The notes beneath the pieces were generated by a model. That model saw nothing but the letters and a program-made list of their open reading frames with translations, ran no database searches and was not told the DNA's origin. DNA of 64,000 nucleotides from Natrinema sp. HArc-T2 (GTDB taxonomy: Archaea > Halobacteriota > Halobacteria > Halobacteriales > Natrialbaceae), in NCBI RefSeq assembly GCF_041821085.1, contig NZ_JBGUAZ010000010.1:1-64000 (forward strand), in the 5' to 3' direction. The position numbers were made by a program, and so were the translations under genes. Below are positions 32,146 to 40,205 of this stretch, piece by piece (the stretch's first letter is position 1; each line of letters starts with the position of its first letter).

Positions 32146-32961
32146 ATGAGCAGCAACGCAAACGAACTCGAGCAAGTGGATGGACCGCACCCGAACACAT
32201 CGAGTGACGCGATCCTTCGGACCGACGGCTTGACCAAACGGTTCGGACCGCTGACCGCGACCGATAACGTCTCACTCGAGATCCAAGAGAACAGCATCAC
32301 CTCGATCATCGGCCCGAACGGGGCTGGGAAGACGACGCTGTTCAACCTCATCACTGGCAAGTACGAGCCGACCGACGGGCAGATCGTCTTTCAGGACGAG
32401 TCGATCGGTGGCAAAGACCCACACCAAATCGTTCGTCACGGGATCGTTCGCTCGTTCCAGATTACGAACTTCTTTACCGAACTCACGACGATCGAAAACG
32501 TCCGCCTCGCCGCACAGGCCCGATACACCGGCTTTGGACCGACGGATTTCCTCAAACATCACGCATCACTCGAGGAGCCGATTAACGACGCAATGCGCGT
32601 TCTCGAGCGAGTCCAGCTGGACGACGTTGCCCACGAGCCTGCATCGAACCTCTCGTACGGGCAGCGACGACATCTCGAGATCGCGATTGCGCTCGCGTCG
32701 GACCCGGATCTCCTGTTGATGGACGAGCCAACGGCAGGGATGAGTCCCGAAGAGACGAACGAAACCGTGGAGCTGATCGAAGACATCGCGACGGATATTA
32801 CGCTTATTATCATCGAACACGATATGGAGATTGTAATGGGAATTTCCGATCAAATTGCGGTGTTAAACAACGGATCGCTGTTGACACAGGGACCGCCAGC
32901 GGAGATTCAACAGGACGAACGCGTCCAGCGGGCATACCTGCGTGGTGGTAGCCGTGACTGA
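32146..32961 (+). CDS. livG: LivG-type ABC transporter ATPase
   Basis: A 271-residue nucleotide-binding subunit. Walker A is GPNGAGKTTLFN, the signature is LSYGQRRHLEIA, Walker B is LLMDEPTAGMS, and the H-loop His is in IIIEHDMEIVMG. A 25-residue acidic N-terminal extension precedes the domain. The Liv-specific stretch VRSFQITNFFTELTTIENVR is present. It starts 2 bases after livM stops. It energises import together with LivF. Confidence 0.92.
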   Translation: MSSNANELEQVDGPHPNTSSDAILRTDGLTKRFGPLTATDNVSLEIQENSITSIIGPNGAGKTTLFNLITGKYEPTDGQIVFQDESIGGKDPHQIVRHGIVRSFQITNFFTELTTIENVRLAAQARYTGFGPTDFLKHHASLEEPINDAMRVLERVQLDDVAHEPASNLSYGQRRHLEIAIALASDPDLLLMDEPTAGMSPEETNETVELIEDIATDITLIIIEHDMEIVMGISDQIAVLNNGSLLTQGPPAEIQQDERVQRAYLRGGSRD

Positions 32962-33685
32962 CGCTCGAGCAGCCGATCGACTGTTGACGGTCGATTCGAT
33001 CGATACCCACTACGGGGACAGTCACATCCTCTTCGATCTCTCGCTTGCCGTCGATCGTGGCGAGATCGTCGCATTGGTCGGTCGAAACGGGGCCGGAAAA
33101 ACGACGACGCTCCGAAGTGTCATGGGGGTAACGTCGATCACGAACGGAGCAATCACGAAAGAGGAAGATCAGCTCCACGAGTTAGACCCACATGAGGTTC
33201 GGAAACACGGGATCTCGTGGATTCCCGAAGAACGACGCGTCTTCGGGAACTTGACCGTCGAGGAGAACCTTCGGCTGGCAGCACACAGCGGCGACGACGA
33301 CCAGGCGGACCAATTCGAGGAGATCTATACGCAGTTTCCGCGACTCGACGAGCGACGGGACCAGAAAGCGGGAACGATGAGCGGCGGCGAACAACAGATG
33401 CTGGCGATCGCACGTGCGCTGCTCGGCCCCGAAACGGATCTGCTCCTCCTCGACGAACCAAGCGAGGGACTCGCCCCACAGATCGTCGACGACGTTGCCG
33501 ATATCATTCGGCAACTCAACGAACGTGGCGTCACCATCCTGCTCGTCGAGCAGAACGCCGAAATGGCACTCGAGTTAGCGGATCGAGCATACGTCCTCGA
33601 GACTGGCGAGATCGTCCACGAATCGGCTGCTTCAGAACTGCTCGCCGACCGCGAAACGATGGAAAGCTACCTCGGTGTCCAATGA
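32954..33685 (+). CDS. livF: LivF-type ABC transporter ATPase
   Basis: A 243-residue ATPase of the LivF subgroup. Walker A is GRNGAGKTTTLRS, the signature is MSGGEQQMLAIARAL, Walker B is LLLLDEPSEGLA, and the H-loop region reads ILLVEQNAEMALELA, where the usual His is replaced by Gln as in other LivF proteins. The start is uncertain: GTG codons at 32942, 32945 and 32954 are all in frame. The one at 32954 gives an 8-base overlap with livG and a family-like N-terminus. It is the second ATPase of the transporter. Confidence 0.88.
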   Translation: MTDARAADRLLTVDSIDTHYGDSHILFDLSLAVDRGEIVALVGRNGAGKTTTLRSVMGVTSITNGAITKEEDQLHELDPHEVRKHGISWIPEERRVFGNLTVEENLRLAAHSGDDDQADQFEEIYTQFPRLDERRDQKAGTMSGGEQQMLAIARALLGPETDLLLLDEPSEGLAPQIVDDVADIIRQLNERGVTILLVEQNAEMALELADRAYVLETGEIVHESAASELLADRETMESYLGVQ

Positions 33686-33836
33686 CTGTCCCACGTGGGA
33701 TGCACTCAGAACGGCTCAGCGCACACGTGAGCGACGGACGACCGAGTTCCCCGACGCGAACCCAGCCTCCGGCTCCCGCAGCGGCGGCATTCCGCGATAC
33801 TCGTCGGAACTGGAGCAACTGGCCCACTGGGGGTGA
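33675..33836 (+). CDS. Small ORF overlapping the end of livF
   Basis: A 53-codon frame starting GTG inside the last codons of livF (11-base overlap) and ending 6 bases before the next crotonase. It reads VSNDCPTWDALRTAQRTRER and ends SGGIPRYSSELEQLAHWG. It fills the otherwise 157-base gap between livF and the crotonase without stops, with acceptable codon use. No family is recognised. It may be a real small protein of the operon or a remnant of a longer gene. Confidence 0.4.
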   Translation: MSNDCPTWDALRTAQRTRERRTTEFPDANPASGSRSGGIPRYSSELEQLAHWG

Positions 33837-33842
33837 CTCAGT

Positions 33843-34652
33843 GTGACCATCGAAACCGAGCGACTTCACGAGTTGGTCCGCCTCGAGCGCCTCGACGACG
33901 ACGGCGTCGCCCGCCTCGTGATGGAACACGATGAGACGCCGATGAACGTCTTTCGTCCCTCGAAGGTCGAGGCAATGGCAACAGCGGTGGAATCACTCGC
34001 CGGTGAGGTCGGCTGTCTGGTGCTATACGGTGAGCCGGTGTTCTCTGCTGGCGCAGATCTCGACTCGGTCAAGCAGACGCCACAGGAGATGCGGTCTGCA
34101 AAGATCGACACCATCGCAGCGGCGTCAAATCGCTTCATTCGAGCGATCAGGAGCTTTCCAGCGCCCGTTATCTCGGCCGTGACCGGCGTCGCGGCGGGTG
34201 GCGGTCTCGGCTTTGCACTCGCGTCGGATCTGATCAGTCTGCACGCCGACGCGGTGTTCGACACGGCGTACGCCCGTATCGGGCTGACGCCGGATAACGC
34301 GACGCCGTTCTTCCTCGTGAAAACGGTCGGTCCATACAGGGCCAGAGAATTACTGTTCGATCCCGAACCGATCTCTGCGACGGAGGCAGTCGAACTCGGC
34401 CTCGCAAATACCCGGTACGAAGTTCCGGAATCGGAGTTCATCGAGGCCGTGACTGAAGACGCGATAGCGTATGCGAATGGCCCCACTGAAACGTACGCAC
34501 AGACGAAGCAACTCGTCGATACGGTCTTCAGCGAACGGCTCGATCAGCACCTCGAGCAGGAGCGGTCGACAATCAAGCGAATGAGCGAATCCGATACCTT
34601 TGACGAGGGGCTGTCGGCCTTTTTTGAAAAGCGCGGCCCGGACTGGGAGTAA
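33843..34652 (+). CDS. Enoyl-CoA hydratase/isomerase, PaaG-like
   Basis: A 269-residue crotonase starting with GTG. The fold is clear: LYGEPVFSAGADLDSVKQTP, VTGVAAGGGLGFALASDLIS and the C-terminal EGLSAFFEKRGPDWE. The active-site stretch is YARIGLTPDNATPFFLVKTV, again with Asp in a GLxPD motif as in PaaG-type isomerases but with N-A-T replacing G-G. It is probably the last intact gene of the Liv operon, which ties transport to ring or side-chain isomerisation. Substrate inferred only. Confidence 0.82.
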   Translation: MTIETERLHELVRLERLDDDGVARLVMEHDETPMNVFRPSKVEAMATAVESLAGEVGCLVLYGEPVFSAGADLDSVKQTPQEMRSAKIDTIAAASNRFIRAIRSFPAPVISAVTGVAAGGGLGFALASDLISLHADAVFDTAYARIGLTPDNATPFFLVKTVGPYRARELLFDPEPISATEAVELGLANTRYEVPESEFIEAVTEDAIAYANGPTETYAQTKQLVDTVFSERLDQHLEQERSTIKRMSESDTFDEGLSAFFEKRGPDWE

Positions 34653-34696
34653 CGCTCACTCAGGTCCGGTAGCGTGCTATCGTAGCTACTGAACGT

Positions 34697-34756
34697 CACT
34701 GGGAAGGAATCGAAGCGTTTCGCGAGGACCGCGGCCCGGCAGTAACCGGAGAGGAG
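34697..34756 (+). pseudogene. Remnant of a crotonase C-terminus
   Basis: Forty-four bases after the preceding crotonase gene a forward frame reads HWEGIEAFREDRGPAVTGEE. This matches the usual C-terminal tail of enoyl-CoA hydratases (EGLQAFREDRDPEFTGE in the gene ending at 36522). No body of the gene precedes it, so it is likely the surviving end of a deleted or recombined paralogue. Confidence 0.6.
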
Positions 34757-34873
34757 CGTTCAATCAATCGGACCGGGTCACAGACGCCACCCCGGTAGAT
34801 CGAGAGTTACCACCGCTGGTTCGACTGGGAATCGCCCTCGAACTATTTATGTCTCGAACGGCTAGTGGTACCT

Positions 34874-35275
34874 ATGAGCGAGATACTCCTTGCCGTCGAT
34901 GACGAGATGGCTCGTGTCGAACGGCAGATTCAAACAGTGCTTGAGCTCCCGATCGAAACCGATGCCGTCTCCGTGACGGTATTACACGTCTTCTCGGATA
35001 ACCCATCCGGGGCATCCGTTTCGCAACTCCAGACGGCACGAGCCGCTGAAGAGCAGCTCGAGGCTGCGGGGATCGACGTGAATCTGGCCGAGCGAAGCGG
35101 CGAACCGTCGTCGGAAATACTCTCGTATGCAGAACAGATGGATGCGGACATGATTTGCCTCGCCGGTCGGAATCGATCACCGACAGGGAAGGCACTGTTC
35201 GGCAGCGTCACACAGGACGTGATTTTGAGCACCGACCGGCCGGTTCTCATCGCCGGGAGATCGAAAGCAGACTGA
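34874..35275 (+). CDS. Universal stress protein (UspA family)
   Basis: A 133-residue UspA-fold protein. The first strand is SEILLAVDDEMARVERQIQT, and the ATP-binding pattern G-x2-G-x9-G-S/T is met by the end segment CLAGRNRSPTGKALFGSVTQ followed by VILSTDRPVLIAG. Such proteins bind ATP or other nucleotides and respond to stress or metabolic state. A TATA-like CTATTTATG lies about 27 bases before the ATG at 34874, which is preferred to the ATG three codons upstream. It is similar to the Usp at 56240, which also ends with SPTGKALFGS-type sequence. Confidence 0.88.
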   Translation: MSEILLAVDDEMARVERQIQTVLELPIETDAVSVTVLHVFSDNPSGASVSQLQTARAAEEQLEAAGIDVNLAERSGEPSSEILSYAEQMDADMICLAGRNRSPTGKALFGSVTQDVILSTDRPVLIAGRSKAD

Positions 35276-35745
35276 CCGGACCGCCGTCAGTCATGCTCTG
35301 TAGCCGGTCGTGGGTGTGCAATTTTCCACCGATCGCACAGTTATCGTGCGATCGGATATGATAACGCTCAGTGGCTACGAGAGAGACGCCATCAGTGGTT
35401 GTGGGACAGTCGACGCACGGTAGCGACAACGGATCGAGACCAACGGCTCATCGGTTTGTGGCAGCGAAACCGAGGGCCAGAGCAAGCAACATGGCTGTCT
35501 CTGGGCCTCGGACAGGAAGTCCAATTGTGTCACAGGCAGGATGTCTGATGACCAGAGGTGGATCTCTTGGGTGGAGCCGACCTTTTCCCGCCAATTAAGC
35601 AAACTGCAGTGGATCATAATAAAACTTGCTAAAACAGTTGGGTCGAATCGCTTCTCGGAGAGAGCAGCGAGTTTCAAACTTGGGGCTGATCGCGTCGAAA
35701 GCCCGAAAAGCTCATGATAAGACGCCTCGTGTCTCTCGTACACAT
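35276..35745. other. Noncoding region
   Basis: About 470 bases between the Usp and the next crotonase. Open frames on both strands here lack protein-like composition. I see no clear repeat or element; the crotonase start at 35746 follows directly. Confidence 0.5.
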
Positions 35746-36522
35746 ATGACGTTCGACACACTCGAGGTGTCCGTCGACGATGGCATTGCAACCGTGCGAC
35801 TCGCAAACGAGCCGGTCAACGCGATCAGCCAGCAGATGCGCTACGAACTCGCTGATGCAGTCGAGATCCTTCGCGAGGACCGCGTTCGCGTTGGACTCAT
35901 CACCGGATCCGCTGACGTGTTTTCGGTCGGCGCGGATATTGGTCTCTTCGAAACGGCCCAGGAGTGGTCAACTGACGAATTTCGGTCGAACTCGCGAATT
36001 CTCGGTGGCGCCTTCGACGCGCTCGAAACGATGGAAAAGCCAGTTCTCGCTGCGATTGACGGAACCTGCGTCGGCGGCGGCCTCGAGCTCGCGTTAGCCT
36101 GTGACGTTCGCATCGCGGCTCCCGACGCAACGCTCGGCTTTCCCGAGCACAACATCGGGCTAATTCCCGGCTTGGGTGGCTGTTCGCGCTTCGTTCATCT
36201 CGTTGGTCCGGGAACAGCCAAGGACCTGATCTTCAGTGGCGACCTCATCGACGGTGAACGCGCCCACGAGATCGGTCTCGCCGAACGGGTCGAATCGGAC
36301 CCCGAAGCCGCCGCACGAGAGTACGCAGACACACTGCTCGACCAGCCGCCGCAAGCCCTTGGATTGGCAAAGCGCGTCGTCAATGCGGCCCGCGATACCG
36401 ACACGCAGACGGCGGGCGTTCTGGAATCGCTCGCCCAGAGTACGCTGCTGAAAACCGACGATCATCGCGAAGGACTCCAGGCATTTCGAGAGGATCGCGA
36501 CCCAGAGTTCACTGGTGAGTAG
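35746..36522 (+). CDS. Enoyl-CoA hydratase
   Basis: A 258-residue crotonase with standard hydratase residues: the oxyanion loop FSVGADIGLFETA, GTCVGGGLELALACDVRIAA and the acid segment FPEHNIGLIPGLGGCSRFVH, holding Glu in the P-E-x-x-x-G position. The tail EGLQAFREDRDPEFTGE is canonical. The frame is open from 35626, but the ATG at 35746 gives the family N-terminus TFDTLEVSVDDGIATVRLAN. It would hydrate an enoyl-CoA in beta-oxidation of the ring-cleavage product. It is monocistronic and convergent with the next crotonase. Confidence 0.88.
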   Translation: MTFDTLEVSVDDGIATVRLANEPVNAISQQMRYELADAVEILREDRVRVGLITGSADVFSVGADIGLFETAQEWSTDEFRSNSRILGGAFDALETMEKPVLAAIDGTCVGGGLELALACDVRIAAPDATLGFPEHNIGLIPGLGGCSRFVHLVGPGTAKDLIFSGDLIDGERAHEIGLAERVESDPEAAAREYADTLLDQPPQALGLAKRVVNAARDTDTQTAGVLESLAQSTLLKTDDHREGLQAFREDRDPEFTGE

Positions 36523-36579
36523 CGCCCGGTCTAGTGGCAGTCACCCGTCTTTTGTTGCCGAAAAATCCGACTTCTGTAA

Positions 36580-37386
36580 CTATTCGCCGGTAAATTCGGG
36601 CTCCCGACCCTCGAGGAAGGCGTCGATCCCCTCGTCTTTGTCGTCAGTTGCAAAGAGCTGGGTGAACAGTTCGGCTTCGTAGTCCAGCCCCTCCTCGAGC
36701 CCCATGCGAGCGCTCGCCGTGACGGCGTTTTTGGCGAACTCGAGGGCGAGTGGGCTTTTGGTGGCCATCGATTCGGCGAGGTCGTAGACGCGCTCGTCGA
36801 GGTCGGCTTCGTCATGCACTTCGTCGACGAGGCCGATCTCGTTGGCTTCCGTCGCGCCGACGAGTTCGCCGGAGAGGATCAGTTTCATCGCCTGCCCTTC
36901 GCCGACGAGTCGTGGCAACCGCTGCGTGCCGCCGCCGCCGGGGATGATACCGAGGTTGATCTCGGGCTGGCCGAGCTTCGACCCCGCTTTGGCGATACGG
37001 ACGTCACAGGCCATCGCGAGTTCACAGCCACCGCCCAACGCGTGGCCGTTGATTTTCGCGATAACCGGGAGCGAGGCATCGTCGACGGTCTCGTAGATCC
37101 GCGGACGTTTGCTGGCGTCGCGCTGCTCGACGACACCGCGGTCTTTGAACTCGGTCACGTCGGCACCGGCAACGAATGCGCCTGATCCTTCACCGCCGGT
37201 AAGCACGAGGACGCGCACGTCGTCGTCCGCCTCGGCTGCAGCGACGGCGTTTTTGAGTTCCGTTCGGACCTGTCCGTTGAGCGCGTTCCGGGCGTCCGGT
37301 CGCTCGATGGCAACCGTCGCAACGCGGTCAGCGTGCTCACCAACTGTAACGGAGAGCAATTCATAGTCATCAGTAAGGTCACTCAT
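36580..37386 (-). CDS. Enoyl-CoA hydratase (crotonase)
   Basis: A 268-residue classic crotonase. It has SGAFVAGADVTEFKDRGVVE, NGHALGGGCELAMACDVRIA and PEINLGIIPGGGGTQRLPRL, with both catalytic Glu positions, and ends GIDAFLEGREPEFTGE. It adds water to trans-2-enoyl-CoA, making 3-hydroxyacyl-CoA, the substrate of the dehydrogenase encoded just upstream. The two genes overlap by 8 bases. Start codons at 37392 and 37386 are both possible. The pair corresponds to PaaF and PaaH functions in the phenylacetate pathway. Confidence 0.9.
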   Translation of the reverse strand: MSDLTDDYELLSVTVGEHADRVATVAIERPDARNALNGQVRTELKNAVAAAEADDDVRVLVLTGGEGSGAFVAGADVTEFKDRGVVEQRDASKRPRIYETVDDASLPVIAKINGHALGGGCELAMACDVRIAKAGSKLGQPEINLGIIPGGGGTQRLPRLVGEGQAMKLILSGELVGATEANEIGLVDEVHDEADLDERVYDLAESMATKSPLALEFAKNAVTASARMGLEEGLDYEAELFTQLFATDDKDEGIDAFLEGREPEFTGE

Positions 37387-38269
37387 CGTCATCACCCCAC
37401 TCGCCGCTCATGCCGACGCGTTCGCCGTTTTCCCAGACGTAGTAGCCTTCGCCGGTCTTCTTGCCGAGCTTGTTCGCACGGACTTTCCGGCGCAGCGACT
37501 GCGGTGGCTTGAACCGCTCGCCCAGCTCCTCGCGGAGATGCTCGGCGATGTGTAGACGCACGTCGAGGCCAACGTGGTCGGTCAGCTCGAGTGGGCCCAT
37601 CGGGTGGCCGTAGCCGACCGACATCCCCTCGTCGATGTCGGCTGGGCTGGCGACGCCCTGTTCGACCATCCGAATCGCCTCGAGGCCGAGCGCGACGCCG
37701 AGTCGTGACGTGGCAAAGCCAGCCGTATCGCGCACAACGACGTCTTCCTTGTCGATGCCCTGCACGTAGTCGATCGCGAACGCTTCGGTGCGGTCGTCGG
37801 TCTGCTCGGCGATGACGATCTCGACTAAGTCCATGATATGTGGCGGGTTGAAGAAGTGCAATCCGACGGCCCGCTCGGGGCGCTCGAGGGCGCTTGCCAT
37901 CTCGGTCACGGACAGCGAGGAGGTGTTCGAGGCGATGATCGTGTCCTCGCTCGTCGCGGCTTCGACGTCCGCGAAGACCTCCTTCTTTAGGTCCATGTCT
38001 TCCGGCACCGCCTCGACGACGAGGTCCGCGTCCGCAACCGCTGCCTCGAGGTCAGTCATCCCCTCGATGCGCGCGAGCGTCTCAGTCATCTCGGCCTCGG
38101 TGAGCTTGTCCCGGTCGACGCCACCCTGAAGATTGGTGCGGATCCCCTCGAGACCGTTTTCGACGAACTCGTCTTCGATGTCTCGGAGGATGACATCGTG
38201 GCCCGCCATCGCAGAGACCTGGGCGATTCCGTGTCCCATACTTCCGGCTCCAAGAACGGTTACCTGCAT
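37379..38269 (-). CDS. 3-hydroxyacyl-CoA dehydrogenase
   Basis: A 296-residue NAD-dependent dehydrogenase. The Rossmann motif is at the N-terminus: VTVLGAGSMGHGIAQVSAMA. The catalytic region LHFFNPPHIMDLVEIVIAEQ contains the His of the active site, and the C-terminal domain has GFATSRLGVALGLEAIRMVE and GYGHPMGPLELTDHVGLDVR. The frame is open 19 codons upstream of 38269, but the family start is at this ATG, about 31 bases after a TATA-like CTTTTTGATC. It would oxidise 3-hydroxyadipyl-CoA or similar intermediates, PaaH-like. Confidence 0.92.
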   Translation of the reverse strand: MQVTVLGAGSMGHGIAQVSAMAGHDVILRDIEDEFVENGLEGIRTNLQGGVDRDKLTEAEMTETLARIEGMTDLEAAVADADLVVEAVPEDMDLKKEVFADVEAATSEDTIIASNTSSLSVTEMASALERPERAVGLHFFNPPHIMDLVEIVIAEQTDDRTEAFAIDYVQGIDKEDVVVRDTAGFATSRLGVALGLEAIRMVEQGVASPADIDEGMSVGYGHPMGPLELTDHVGLDVRLHIAEHLREELGERFKPPQSLRRKVRANKLGKKTGEGYYVWENGERVGMSGEWGDDDE

Positions 38270-38381
38270 AGACGAACACACTCGCGTCCGGATCAAAAAG
38301 ATTGCTATCGCTGACAACGGGAACAATCAGTTGGACGGGATCGAACGTGCCAGCTGTGACGCGAGGAGACGCCGATACGCC

Positions 38382-38774
38382 TTACGTCAGGTCTGCTGCA
38401 TCGAGACAGTCGAGAAGCGTTTCGAGGCGGTCGTGACGCCGATAGCGAAGTTCGTTCGAGCGGGAATCGTACTCGATGATGCCAGCCGCGGTCAACTTCG
38501 GGAGGTGAATATGATGGAGCAAGAGCTCGAGCTGGTCACGGTCCGGCTGCTCGCTCGTCCCCTCGGCGTATCGCTCGAGGAGATGCGTCGTCACCTCATC
38601 GATCGCCGTCGGCGTGTCAGTGGAACGTATCAGATACCGAAGGAGATCCCGTCGGTGCTGATGTGCCACTAGTTCGAGCAGCACGTCCACCGGTGGAGAG
38701 TCGTCGAAATCGGTCGAATCGGGCCGTATTTCCGACGGACGTTCGTCGTTCGGCTGACCGATGTCGTCATCCAT
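38382..38774 (-). CDS. Winged-helix protein of the DUF7344 type
   Basis: A 130-residue probable DNA-binding protein. The helical core VDVLLELVAHQHRRDLLRYL, the region LLLHHIHLPKLTAAGIIEYD and the wing SRSNELRYRRHDRLE resemble the N-terminal domain of the regulator at 2193 (LHHNHLPRLDEAGLINYDHD). It is the third gene of a small regulator cluster, 2 bases after the HTH-type gene upstream. Confidence 0.75.
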   Translation of the reverse strand: MDDDIGQPNDERPSEIRPDSTDFDDSPPVDVLLELVAHQHRRDLLRYLIRSTDTPTAIDEVTTHLLERYAEGTSEQPDRDQLELLLHHIHLPKLTAAGIIEYDSRSNELRYRRHDRLETLLDCLDAADLT

Positions 38775-38776
38775 CG

Positions 38777-39379
38777 TTAGCGATCGGAGGGACTGTTGTC
38801 GGGCTGGCTCTCGGTGCCCGTCTCCAGCGGTGTCGACTGCTCGTTTCCAGTCATAGGTGTCCCATCTGTGCCTTCATTCGGTTCGGTCGACATGAGCCAC
38901 TCAGTGACGGTGTGCGTTCGCTCGCCGTTCGTGTAGGGAACGACTCCACAGAGGGAGTCCGTGTCAGCACCTGCGTCGTCGGCATAGAGTGCCAACGCGA
39001 CGACGGGAACGCGAACTCGCTCGATCGAATCGTCAGTAGCAGCCTCGAGCAAGGGGACGTTCTGTCGCTGGAACGCCGGCTCGAGCGAGCAGTCGTGCTG
39101 CGCGGCCCAGCGTTCGAATTCGGCGACGAGTTCGTCTCGAGTCGGTTCGCCCTCGGTGATCGAGTCGATCGGCTGGCACTCCGGTGGCCAGGTCGTAACC
39201 TGATAGTCAGCGATGGTCCCGGATTCACGGAGGGAGTGCAACCGGTCGACGATATCGTCGATCGTCTCGGTAAGTGCAGCGGGAACGGATGCCCGGACGT
39301 AACACTCGACTCGAAGCTCCAGCTGTCGATCGACAGGGGCGGCTGTCACAGCCGGTGAGAGCAGCTCATTGGCAGACAT
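38777..39379 (-). CDS. Haloarchaeal HTH-domain-associated protein of unknown function
   Basis: A 200-residue protein that I place with uncharacterised haloarchaeal HTH-like proteins on context. It has a long first half with VECYVRASVPAALTETIDDI and LHSLRESGTIADYQVTTWPP and a middle region with VPVVALALYADDAGADTDSL. The final 40 residues are Thr/Ser/Glu-rich and probably disordered. A GGAGG sequence six bases before the ATG at 39379 decides that start over 39385. Its start overlaps the small wHTH gene by 14 bases and its stop is 2 bases from the DUF7344-type gene, so the three form one operon. Confidence 0.6.
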   Translation of the reverse strand: MSANELLSPAVTAAPVDRQLELRVECYVRASVPAALTETIDDIVDRLHSLRESGTIADYQVTTWPPECQPIDSITEGEPTRDELVAEFERWAAQHDCSLEPAFQRQNVPLLEAATDDSIERVRVPVVALALYADDAGADTDSLCGVVPYTNGERTHTVTEWLMSTEPNEGTDGTPMTGNEQSTPLETGTESQPDNSPSDR

Positions 39380-39584
39380 ATTCATCCTCCGTTCGCCGGA
39401 TATGATCGTTTGCGTCGAGTGATGTCAGTATCGGAAGGAGCGTGAGTTTGGGTAGTTTCAGTCGGTGCTGGAGCTCGGAGACCGTCGCCCCGTCCATCAC
39501 GAGAATAGTGACGTATACTAACTTTACTCGTGGTGATACAAGATCGTCTGGTAATGCGGTGTGATGGTCAGTTATGGACATCAT
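39366..39584 (-). CDS. Small MarR/TrmB-like winged-helix protein
   Basis: A 72-residue protein that is little more than a winged helix-turn-helix: LVSPRVKLVYVTILVMDGAT, VSELQHRLKLPKLTLLPILT and wing residues HIRRTEDEYVCQ. It is the first gene of the three-gene regulator operon. It probably binds DNA; the target is unknown. ATGs at 39584 and 39581 are adjacent and either could be used. Confidence 0.75.
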   Translation of the reverse strand: MMSITDHHTALPDDLVSPRVKLVYVTILVMDGATVSELQHRLKLPKLTLLPILTSLDANDHIRRTEDEYVCQ

Positions 39585-39850
39585 CGCATGCCGTATGAGA
39601 ACGAGTTACCAAATAAAGATAACTATGTCAGACATAATAATGATGGAAGGGGCAGAGAGAGACGCGAAGACGAGACTGTCCGTCTGAATCGGAGTTATCG
39701 CCAGTATTGTCGATGCCACTACTATTATATGATCTACTCAGTTTTGATAGATTACTTACGAAATGAGAACACAGTACTTCGTTCGTATCACCACTGCAAT
39801 CGGGAGTTCCGCCATCGACGATACGGCGTCACAGTCTTACGGTGTACACA

Positions 39851-40087
39851 ATGCGTAAGACGCAGGAAGAGTCGGTATATGTCGTCCCCCACAGTGACTG
39901 CTATCACACGAATCGAGACTGCCGAGGGATCCAGCAGGCATACACCGTTCGCGAACACCTTCGATCTGACCTCTCAGACGAGCTCGAGCACTGTCAACTA
40001 TGCTCGGGGAACGTTCCCCTGCCAGACACCGATTCGTTCAAGTTCCGACGATTACTCGAGGAGCTCGATCCGGACGACATCAGCTGA
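39851..40087 (+). CDS. Small Cys/His protein
   Basis: A 78-residue protein with possible metal-binding residues: VPHSDCYHTNRDCRGIQQAY and LEHCQLCSGNVPLP. The C-x-H ... C ... C-x2-C arrangement could form a small zinc site. It is acidic and soluble. I do not recognise the family. An in-frame ATG three codons earlier (39842) is possible. It is divergent from the regulator operon and precedes the convergent HMG-CoA-synthase-like gene. Confidence 0.6.
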   Translation: MRKTQEESVYVVPHSDCYHTNRDCRGIQQAYTVREHLRSDLSDELEHCQLCSGNVPLPDTDSFKFRRLLEELDPDDIS

Positions 40088-40205
40088 CAGCCTGCGGTAG
40101 AGAACATAGCGCGGATGTCTCCAGATCACGTATCGGGGGACCGCGGTATCGCTCCGAAAAACGAGGAACTGGACAGCAGTCGTGTAGTCAGATCCCTACA
40201 GACCG

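Noticed and set aside
35375-35806. Reverse frame of 143 codons before the crotonase at 35746
   Set aside because: Overlaps the crotonase start antisense, and is rich in Cys, Arg and Ser unlike haloarchaeal proteins.
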